Source: Thermoplasmata archaeon (GTDB taxonomy: Archaea > Thermoplasmatota > Thermoplasmata > Lutacidiplasmatales > UBA184). From it: a stretch of DNA of 5,219 nucleotides. Both the position numbers and the translations under genes were made by a program. Location of the stretch: contig JAKIVW010000078.1 in assembly GCA_022750355.1 (NCBI GenBank), forward strand, positions 3,463 through 8,681, in the 5' to 3' direction. The first letter of the stretch is position 1; every line of letters starts with the position of its first letter. A model generated the notes under the pieces. It made no database searches, was not told the origin of the DNA, and was given only the letters and a program-made list of their open reading frames with translations. Positions 1 through 4,949 of this stretch are shown piece after piece.

Positions 1-562
1 CCCCGTTCCGGATCACGTTGTCCGCGATGATGAGGGTACCGAGACGAGAGAGGCGGACGGCCCACGACAGGTATTCCGGATATCTCTCCTTGTCCGCGTC
101 AATGAAGACGAGGTCGAATGGGCCCGCCCCCTCCGACTCGAGCCGCGCGAGGCTCTCGACCGCGGGCCCCACCCGTACCTCGACCCGGTCCGAAAGGCCG
201 GCCGACCCGAGATTGGCGCGAGCCACATCGGCGTGGTGGGCCGAGAGTTCGAGGGAGATGAGCCGTCCTCCGGAGGGTAGGGCTCGGGCGAGCCAGATGG
301 CGCTGTACCCGCCGAGGGTCCCGATCTCCAGGATCTGACCCGCGCCCTGAAGTTTGGCGAGCAGTTGCAGCAGCCGACCCTGAACGGCCGAGATCTGAAT
401 GGCGGGCAGCCCTGCCCGATCGGTCGAGCGAAGGACCGCCTCTAAGATCGGATCGTCGAGCCCGAACACCTCCGAAAAGTAACGGTCGACCCCCTCCCAC
501 ACGTCGCGGTCGGGCATGGTGGGGTCGGCTCGAGGGGTGTCCGAACCTCGCGTCGTCGCCAT
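1..562 (-). CDS. COMT-like SAM-dependent O-methyltransferase (3' end cut off by window edge)
   Basis: This gene encodes a predicted class I SAM-dependent, metal-dependent O-methyltransferase of the catechol/caffeoyl-CoA O-methyltransferase type (COG4122-like), probably cytosolic. I read 187 codons on the minus strand before the left edge, in a frame with no stop. Counting from the ATG at 562, visible motifs are the SAM-binding LEIGTLGGYS (78-87), the acidic LELS (104-107) at the end of strand 2, FDLVFIDADK (149-158) and IIADN (178-182). In this family D155, D181 and N182 would be the divalent-metal ligands. Roughly 40 C-terminal residues are missing compared with the usual length near 220. 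In-frame ATGs occur at 574, 562 and 517. Family similarity begins at the 517 start (MPDRDVWEGVDRYFSE), while a TATA-like GATATC at 592-597 sits 32 nt before 562, so the start is unsettled. It lies 98 nt behind the upstream methyltransferase gene. The substrate cannot be read from sequence; catechol-like small molecules are only a family analogy. Confidence 0.88.
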   Translation of the reverse strand, partial: MATTRGSDTPRADPTMPDRDVWEGVDRYFSEVFGLDDPILEAVLRSTDRAGLPAIQISAVQGRLLQLLAKLQGAGQILEIGTLGGYSAIWLARALPSGGRLISLELSAHHADVARANLGSAGLSDRVEVRVGPAVESLARLESEGAGPFDLVFIDADKERYPEYLSWAVRLSRLGTLIIADNVIRNG

Positions 563-660
563 TACGATCGGCATCGGAAAAGGTCGGACCTGATATCGCC
601 TCGCCCCTCTCGACGCCGGCGCGACTCCCGAATCGCCGGGTCGCGGGTAGGGGACCCCGT
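563..660 (-). promoter_or_regulatory. Intergenic spacer with TATA-like element before the O-methyltransferase gene
   Basis: This 98-bp gap separates two minus-strand methyltransferase genes. On the minus strand GATATC (597-592) is the only AT-rich hexamer in a very GC-rich stretch. Its centre lies about 32 nt before the ATG at 562 and 20 nt before the ATG at 574. An archaeal TATA box centred near -26 would put transcription start around 568, just ahead of 562. An imperfect inverted repeat at 621-644 (GCGA and CCCG arms, loop 631-636, two-base bulge 625-626) could form a short hairpin in the transcript. No T-run follows it, so I do not call it a terminator. Read-through from the upstream gene remains possible. 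Confidence 0.35.
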
Positions 661-1518
661 TCAGCGGCTCCGTGCGGCGGCCGGAGAGCGAAGCCGACGG
701 ACCTTCCTCGCCGGGGTCGCCCCGGCCTTTCGTACGCGCCAGATGACCTCCAGAGGCCAGTGACGCGCCCATTCGACCTCTTTCGGACGGAGGTACGTCG
801 TCCGGACGCCCGGTTGCGGCCGGAGTTCGATCAGGTCCTCCACGATGAAGGATTGTTCCCGGAACAGCCGGATCCACTCCCCGTAGGGGAGCTGAAAGTT
901 GACCTCGCCCGGGTATTCGATCCGGTGGAGGTCGTAGTAGTCGTAGAGCAATCGAGGCGACATTCGATCCGTTCTCCGGTTCTGGCAGAGCGAGCGGAAC
1001 GGGCTCGAATTCGAGAACGCGAAGAGGCCGCCGGGCCGGAGCAACCGAGCGGCCTCCGGGACCGTCCGATACGGGTCGGTGAAGGTGACCGCGCCCCAGT
1101 CGCAAAAGACGATATCGAACCGGCCCGGGGGCAGGGGGACCGACTCCGCACTGGCCTTCACCAGGGGGAAGTCGACGCCCGCCCGGTCCATTTCGGCCCG
1201 GGCCTGGGCGAGTCTGGTCGCCGAGAAGTCCAGTGCGACCATTCGGGCGCCGCGTTGAGAGAGTTCGACAGACCACCGCGCGGCTCCGCAGCCGAGCTCG
1301 AGGATGTCCTTCCCCGCGAAGTCGCCCAGGACCCGAAGTTCGCGTTCCGGAATGTGCCACATTCCCCAGCCCATCGCGGAATCGCCGGACAGCGTCCGTG
1401 CGTTTCTCTGCTCGTAGGCCGCCGCCGACCGATCCCATAACTTCTGGTTCGTCCGTTCATGCCCCCGAAGTCGGGGGCGCGGTGCGGACGTAGGTCGGCG
1501 GGACTCAGCACGCGGCAC
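661..1518 (-). CDS. Class I SAM-dependent methyltransferase (Methyltransf_11/25-like), substrate unknown
   Basis: This gene encodes a predicted 285-residue cytosolic SAM-dependent methyltransferase with a Rossmann-like fold. Counted from the GTG at 1518, motif I is ILELGCGAARWS (72-83), the acidic residue ending strand 2 is D97 in VALDFS, the mid-sheet motif is FDIVFCDWGAVTF (134-146), and LLRPGGLFAFS (159-169) is the typical post-II loop. A conserved-looking region follows: NFQLPYGEWIRLFRE (207-221) and EDLIELRPQPG (227-237). There is no NPPY-type motif, so it is neither PrmC/HemK nor an N6-adenine enzyme. The C-terminus (264-285) is very basic. The first 20 residues are low-complexity and Arg/Pro-rich; recognisable protein starts near HERTNQKLWD (20-29). 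The only usable in-frame starts are GTG at 1518 and ATG at 1617, the latter overlapping rsmA by 44 nt. I chose GTG because a TATA-like TTACGTA is centred about 25 nt upstream. It follows rsmA by 55 nt in the same direction. Ubiquinone/menaquinone-type or other small-molecule methylation are only possibilities. Confidence 0.85.
   Translation of the reverse strand: MPRAESRRPTSAPRPRLRGHERTNQKLWDRSAAAYEQRNARTLSGDSAMGWGMWHIPERELRVLGDFAGKDILELGCGAARWSVELSQRGARMVALDFSATRLAQARAEMDRAGVDFPLVKASAESVPLPPGRFDIVFCDWGAVTFTDPYRTVPEAARLLRPGGLFAFSNSSPFRSLCQNRRTDRMSPRLLYDYYDLHRIEYPGEVNFQLPYGEWIRLFREQSFIVEDLIELRPQPGVRTTYLRPKEVEWARHWPLEVIWRVRKAGATPARKVRRLRSPAAARSR
1461..1478 (-). repeat. Perfect GC-rich inverted repeat near the methyltransferase start
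   Basis: GCCCCCGA and TCGGGGGC form a perfect 8-bp inverted repeat separated by only two bases. As RNA it would more realistically fold as a six-pair GC stem with a six-base loop. It falls inside the N-terminal codons of the methyltransferase if that gene starts at 1518, and it directly abuts an out-of-frame ATG at 1460. Its position suggests an effect on translation initiation, but no function is demonstrated. Confidence 0.5.
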
Positions 1519-1573
1519 GGGACGACGACGAAGGCACCGTACGTAAGTGCGTCGGTGGGGGCGTTGGGAACGA
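1519..1573 (-). promoter_or_regulatory. Short spacer with TATA-like element before the class I methyltransferase
   Basis: This 55-bp gap lies between the rsmA stop (TGA at 1576-1574) and the GTG at 1518. On the minus strand TTACGTA (1546-1540) is the most TATA-like stretch, centred about 25 nt before the GTG. That spacing fits an archaeal promoter driving a leaderless transcript. The element is a weak match to the archaeal TATA consensus, so simple operon read-through from rsmA is an equally reasonable view. Confidence 0.3.
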
Positions 1574-2467
1574 TCAGCCGCTCGGCGGATCGGAGGCGAT
1601 GGCCCGGGCCAGGGCAAAGTACGACTCCGGTGGCAGCGTCTCCGGCCGACGGGCCGGCCAGTCCTCGGGCCAGCCCGCCGTCCGCGTCAGGCGCGACGCC
1701 GTGGTCGGAGCGCGGATGACCCGGGGCATGAGGTTGCGCAACTGTTTTCGACGGGAGGAAAACAGCCGACGGACCATCTCCACGAACGCGGGGACCGAGG
1801 GGACCGGCAGCGCCTCGGCCCGAGCGACGTGAACCCCGATGCGGCTCGTGACCTGGGGGACGGGCGTGAAGGCGGAAGGGGGGACGGTCCGGAACAGTTC
1901 GACCGTTCCGTAGAGCTGCGCAATGATCGACAACCGGCCGTAATCCTTGGAGCCGGGTTCGGCGGCCAGGCGCCGCGCGACCTCCTCCTGGACGAGAAAG
2001 ACCACGCGCGGTACGCGGGCCTCGAACAGGCGGAGGAGCAGAGGAGTGGCGATGGAGTAGGGGAGATTGCCGACGGCGACCTCGGCCCGCGGGAGAGGCA
2101 GTTCGAGCGCGTCTCCCTCGAGGACCGTGATTCGCTCGCCGAAGGTGCGGCGGAGGAATCGGGCCAAGCGGGCGTCCCGTTCGATCACGGTGAGAGGTCC
2201 CAGCTTCCGTCGAAGGAGAGCGGAGGTCAGCTGACCGAACCCACCGCCGATCTCGAAGACCGGGTGGCCCGGTGGGAGTTCGACCAGCGCCGCTTCGGCG
2301 TCGGCCACGAAGGGGTCGGTCAAGAACGATTGCCCCATCCCGCGCGAAGGGCGGATCTCCAGGCGAGCGAGCGCGGCGCGGACCTCGGTCCCCGTCGTGG
2401 GGACGGGAGGCAGGCCGGAGCTCTCCGCGTCAGGGTGCGACGAAGAGCCGATACTTGTCCTCGACAC
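1574..2467 (-). CDS. rsmA: 16S rRNA (adenine-N6,N6)-dimethyltransferase RsmA/KsgA (Dim1 family)
   Basis: RsmA dimethylates the two adjacent adenines in the 3'-terminal helix-45 loop of 16S rRNA (A1518/A1519 in E. coli numbering), using SAM, late in small-subunit assembly. In this 297-residue protein the family motifs appear in order: GMGQSFLTD (43-51), SAM motif FEIGGGFGQLT (71-81), ribose-binding E96 in IERDARL, EGDALE (117-122), catalytic GNLPYS (133-138), AFTPVPQVTS (199-208) and the basic LFSSRRKQLRN (235-245). The family's usual GPG in motif I is GGG here. The start is GTG at 2467, 38 nt inside the DUF655 gene. The next in-frame ATG encodes M44 and would remove the conserved N-terminus, so GTG is the only workable start. 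This leaves a Ser/Pro-rich leader of about 25 residues that family members usually lack. It is the fifth gene of the cluster and is probably co-transcribed with the four before it. Confidence 0.96.
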   Translation of the reverse strand: MSRTSIGSSSHPDAESSGLPPVPTTGTEVRAALARLEIRPSRGMGQSFLTDPFVADAEAALVELPPGHPVFEIGGGFGQLTSALLRRKLGPLTVIERDARLARFLRRTFGERITVLEGDALELPLPRAEVAVGNLPYSIATPLLLRLFEARVPRVVFLVQEEVARRLAAEPGSKDYGRLSIIAQLYGTVELFRTVPPSAFTPVPQVTSRIGVHVARAEALPVPSVPAFVEMVRRLFSSRRKQLRNLMPRVIRAPTTASRLTRTAGWPEDWPARRPETLPPESYFALARAIASDPPSG

Positions 2468-2975
2468 CGCTCAGTTCCTGCTCGATGCGGCCGACGATCA
2501 ACTGCTCGGGGTTTTTGAGGTGGAGCCGGGTTTCCATCTCCTCAAAGCTCGAGAACGGCGCGCGCTTGCGCTCGTCCACGATCTGCTGCATCGTCTTCTT
2601 GCCGATCCCCGGCAAGAGCTCGAGCAGGTGGAACCGGCGGGAGACGGCGGGAGCGTCGTTGAAGAACCGGAGATACCGGGTCGGGTTCGCCCGGACGATC
2701 CGTTCGAGCGCCGCCGTCAGCTCGGCCCGGCCCGATACGGTGAGTTCGTCGTAGGCGAGCCGGCGGCGTACGTGGTCGATCGGGGGGGGCACGCCCTCCA
2801 GCGGGACCAGGGGGATGCGTTGTCCCGGCGACAGCACGGCGCCCAATCGGGGCACCAGCTCGAACAACTTCAGTTCATCCTCGCCGACCGCGAGGGCGAG
2901 GGGTTCACGATGGAAACCGCGTTCGGTCTGCCGACCGTTCGGCAGGAAATCGAGGACTTGCGCGTAGCTCTCCAA
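2430..2975 (-). CDS. DUF655 family predicted nucleic-acid-binding protein with helix-hairpin-helix
   Basis: This is an archaeal protein of the DUF655 family (COG1491-like), 181 residues, with no signal peptide or membrane segment. The N-terminal half begins YAQVLDFLPNG (4-14) and looks like the small beta-rich domain of this family. The C-terminal part carries a helix-hairpin-helix motif, LELLPGIGKKTMQQIVDERK (118-137), in which LPGIGKK is the phosphate-contacting hairpin. It is followed by FSSFEEMETRL (141-151). The protein ends in YRLFVAP, a typical family tail. The HhH supports sequence-independent DNA or RNA binding; the biological role is not established. The start is a TTG at 2975, 15 nt after the rpoF stop and in the same frame as rpoF. 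An ATG at 2985 is out of frame. The 3' end overlaps rsmA by 38 nt. Fixed linkage to rpoF and rsmA in archaea suggests a job in ribosome or transcription-related RNA handling, which is inference. Confidence 0.93.
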   Translation of the reverse strand: MESYAQVLDFLPNGRQTERGFHREPLALAVGEDELKLFELVPRLGAVLSPGQRIPLVPLEGVPPPIDHVRRRLAYDELTVSGRAELTAALERIVRANPTRYLRFFNDAPAVSRRFHLLELLPGIGKKTMQQIVDERKRAPFSSFEEMETRLHLKNPEQLIVGRIEQELSGVEDKYRLFVAP

Positions 2976-2990
2976 CGTCCGCCATCCCGC

Positions 2991-3305
2991 TCATCGGTGG
3001 TGTGCAATGATCTCGAGCAGTTGGGTGACCTGCGCCTCTTCGAGCGCGACCCGCTCCTTGGAGAACAAAAGTCGGATCTCTTCGGGATACTGGGGGAGCG
3101 TGTCGGCGAGCTTCACGGCGACCACCGCGTCCACGTACGGGAGCGCGCGCAATTCACCGATCAACTTGTCCGTCTGTTCCGAGGAAAGGCGGACGAACAG
3201 TTCCGCGTGCTGGAGCGCCAGCGCGGCCTCGCGGGGGAGGGTGCGGTGGGCCGCTTCCTCGGCAAGGAGGTCTTTCACGCGGGAGAGCGGAACCGGGTCA
3301 GGCAT
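2991..3305 (-). CDS. rpoF: DNA-directed RNA polymerase subunit F (Rpb4 homologue)
   Basis: RpoF is the archaeal Rpb4 subunit. It pairs with RpoE (Rpb7) to form the polymerase stalk, which helps open-complex formation and binds nascent RNA. The protein has 104 residues, close to the usual archaeal length. The diagnostic C-terminal HRDC-like region is clear: LADTLPQYPEEIRLLFSKER (66-85) followed by a helix ending QLLEII (95-100). The N-terminal helices contain a Glu/Leu-rich segment and SSEQTDKLIGELRAL (41-55). The start is ATG at 3305, overlapping the 3' end of rpl21e by 8 nt (ATGCCTGA contains both the start and the upstream stop), which indicates translational coupling. The downstream DUF655 gene begins 15 nt after its stop. 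The gene's partner rpoE is not in this window. Confidence 0.95.
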   Translation of the reverse strand: MPDPVPLSRVKDLLAEEAAHRTLPREAALALQHAELFVRLSSEQTDKLIGELRALPYVDAVVAVKLADTLPQYPEEIRLLFSKERVALEEAQVTQLLEIIAHHR

Positions 3306-3612
3306 GGGTCGCCTCGGGTTTCGGGACGGGCCACAGGTGAACGGGAGTCGCGACGAGCTGTTTCGGCTTTCCGCCGTCCAAGAATTCGATCCGGTAGGCC
3401 CGGCCCGACTTCGCGACCACGATGCAGGTCCTCCCCTGGTAGCGCGGGTGGGGTTGACCGTGCGGGTCGGACGCCTCGATCCGAATGGTGACGCGGTCTC
3501 CGATCTCGAACGAGCGAAGGAACCAGTTGACGGGCGGCATGCCCTTCTCGCGGACCTCCTTCGTGAACGTGCCGCGGCTCCGGGAGCGGAATCCCTTCGA
3601 ACTCTTCACCAT
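3298..3612 (-). CDS. rpl21e: Large-subunit ribosomal protein L21e
   Basis: L21e is an archaeal/eukaryotic-type protein of the large ribosomal subunit, unrelated to bacterial L21. The 104-residue product starts MVKSSKGFRSRSRGTFTK, the basic rRNA-binding N-terminal tail typical of the family. The SH3-like core follows: FEIGDRVTIRIEAS (35-48), HPRYQGRTCIVV (55-66) and AYRIEFLDGGKPKQLV (72-87), ending with PVHLWPV (90-96). Where the family commonly has GRTG, this protein reads GRTC. The start is ATG at 3612, four nt after the pus10 stop. A GGAGG sequence (3626-3622) inside the last codons of pus10 sits 9 nt before this ATG and is the clearest Shine-Dalgarno site in the window. Expression is probably coupled to pus10 and rpoF within one transcript. 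Confidence 0.96.
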   Translation of the reverse strand: MVKSSKGFRSRSRGTFTKEVREKGMPPVNWFLRSFEIGDRVTIRIEASDPHGQPHPRYQGRTCIVVAKSGRAYRIEFLDGGKPKQLVATPVHLWPVPKPEATHA

Positions 3613-3616
3613 GGTA

Positions 3617-4852
3617 CTAACCCTCCGAATCGTGAACGTCTAGCACGTCGAGAAAGCCGACCTTGAGGGGGATCCCCACGAGACCCGCGAGGTTGGGTTC
3701 GGTGCGACCGCCATCTCCTTCCACCCACTCCTTGACGTACGTGCCCGCTTCGGTCCGGATCTCGAGCGTGAACCCGGCCTCCGCCGTCTCGGTGACGCGG
3801 GCCGACACGATCCGACGCGCTCGTACGCGGTCGGACCGCCGGTGGGCGACACGAGTGGGCGTGCGCTGGGCGATCGCTCGACCGGTCGCGACGTCCAGCG
3901 CCTCATTAACTTTTGCCACCGGCACGACTCCGACGACCCCGACCCGGTAGCTCTTCTCCGGGGCGGCTTCCTTGACGTGCACGACGTCCGTCGCCTCGGC
4001 CATCCGCAGCCCGTCGACCTCTACTCGCCCGCCGGAGGATCGGGCGATCTCGGGCCCGAGGACGGTGAGGTCGAGGGCCCGCCGACGGGGCTGGACCAGT
4101 TCGAGCACGAACGGCCGTCCCCGCCCCAGCATTCGCGCGTCGATATCCTCCCGACCCATCCCGTGAAATCGAGTCTCCCTGGCCCCCGCGGCCGCGAGCA
4201 GCGGCGCACCGACCAGCTCCTCCACGCTGGTCGGGTAGGTCTTTCCCGAACCCCCGCAGCTGTCGCACCCCCGCCCGCGGCACCGACGGCACGGCCAGTG
4301 GGTCTGGGGGATCGTGCGGTCGAGTTTGCGGTATCGTCCTCGGACATACAACGGAAGCAGGGTCGGTTCGACCCGCCCGACCGCCAGGTCGGCGAGGAAC
4401 ACCACGTCCGGTCGGTCCGGACCCCCGGAGGCACCGGTGCGAGCCTCGAGGGCTTTCCCCCACTCCCGGTTGAATGCGGATCGGGCACTCTCGCCCCACT
4501 CCGTTCCGAGTTGCAGCCAGAGGTTCTCTTCCCGGGCGAGAGTCTCCGGTTCCCAGCGCGAGCCGCAGGTGAATCGATGCCACTCGAAACCATCGACGGA
4601 ACGGACTCCGCGCTCCACCCAGACCTCCATTCGGGCGAAGATGTCGCCGCACACCGCGCAGGGGGCCGCGAGCGCGGGGAGGGTCGCCGAGATCGGTTCC
4701 AGCAGCCGTCGGGTCCGCTCGGGATTGGTCAGACCGTGGCCGAGCCGTCCGAACATCCGTCCGAAGCATTCGGGGCAGAAGCCCCGGCTCAGGGCCCGCT
4801 GCGCCGCCTCGAGCGCGACGGGGGTCGGTTCGAAGACGACGGGGTCGGTCAC
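3617..4852 (-). CDS. pus10: tRNA pseudouridine(54/55) synthase Pus10
   Basis: Archaeal Pus10 converts U54 and U55 in the T-loop of tRNAs to pseudouridine, replacing bacterial TruB for position 55. The 411-residue product has an N-terminal zinc-binding region with CPEC (C26, C29) and CAVC (C65, C68). A central segment is followed by a second Cys cluster, CRRCRGRGCDSCGG (188-201), which resembles a DnaJ-type zinc knuckle. The catalytic domain contains HGMGREDIDARMLGRGRPFV (230-249); the catalytic aspartate lies in REDID (234-238). The closing motif EAGTYVKEWVEGDGGRTEPN (368-387) is typical of the family. I chose the GTG at 4852 because the family's N-terminus begins just after it and a TATA-like TTTAGA lies about 26 nt upstream. 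A longer reading to ATG at 5014 would overlap the divergent gene and has no family support. It is the first gene of the operon, ending 4 nt before rpl21e. Confidence 0.95.
   Translation of the reverse strand: MTDPVVFEPTPVALEAAQRALSRGFCPECFGRMFGRLGHGLTNPERTRRLLEPISATLPALAAPCAVCGDIFARMEVWVERGVRSVDGFEWHRFTCGSRWEPETLAREENLWLQLGTEWGESARSAFNREWGKALEARTGASGGPDRPDVVFLADLAVGRVEPTLLPLYVRGRYRKLDRTIPQTHWPCRRCRGRGCDSCGGSGKTYPTSVEELVGAPLLAAAGARETRFHGMGREDIDARMLGRGRPFVLELVQPRRRALDLTVLGPEIARSSGGRVEVDGLRMAEATDVVHVKEAAPEKSYRVGVVGVVPVAKVNEALDVATGRAIAQRTPTRVAHRRSDRVRARRIVSARVTETAEAGFTLEIRTEAGTYVKEWVEGDGGRTEPNLAGLVGIPLKVGFLDVLDVHDSEG
3622..3626 (-). promoter_or_regulatory. Shine-Dalgarno site for rpl21e
   Basis: On the minus strand GGAGG lies 9 nt before the rpl21e ATG at 3612 and is embedded in the last codons of pus10. 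It stands out because the first genes of transcripts here appear to be leaderless, while this internal operon gene carries a canonical ribosome binding site. Confidence 0.65.
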
Positions 4853-4949
4853 GGGGGGCCGACCCCGGCCCGTCTCTAAACCTCGTCGGACCGTTGCCGC
4901 TCGCGCGCACACCTTATCCAAGGCGACGACGGTGGCGGAGCCGGTCGGG
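4853..4949. promoter_or_regulatory. Divergent promoter region between pus10 and the DUF6015-like gene
   Basis: This 97-bp spacer contains two TATA-like elements pointing in opposite directions. For pus10, minus-strand GTTTAGAG (4881-4874) is centred about 26 nt before the GTG at 4852, the spacing expected for a leaderless archaeal transcript. For the plus-strand gene, CTTATCCA (4913-4920) is centred about 26 nt before position 4942, leaving a leader of roughly 8 nt before the ATG at 4950. The two elements are some 38 bp apart, so the two pre-initiation complexes may compete or be co-regulated. I see no convincing operator palindrome between them. Confidence 0.55.

Noticed and set aside
621..644. 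Imperfect hairpin downstream of the class I methyltransferase considered as a terminator.
   Set aside because: No T-rich tract follows on the minus strand; only a four-T run occurs near 578-581, at the next gene's start, so termination is not supported.
661..1518. Assignment of the class I methyltransferase as PrmC/HemK based on position after rsmA.
   Set aside because: The NPPY motif needed for glutamine methylation is absent; the equivalent segment reads CDWGA.
1547..2518. Long plus-strand open frame antisense to rsmA (323 codons).
   Set aside because: The opposite strand carries all RsmA motifs in order; this frame has low-complexity composition and no recognisable domain.
2397..3491. 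Long plus-strand open frame antisense to rpl21e, rpoF and DUF655 (364 codons).
   Set aside because: It spans three well-supported minus-strand genes and shows no family features; it is a GC-rich shadow frame.
3842..4879. Long plus-strand open frame antisense to pus10 (345 codons).
   Set aside because: It lies opposite a clearly identified gene, its product is Arg/Gly/Pro-rich with no recognisable motif, and long antisense frames are expected in GC-rich DNA.
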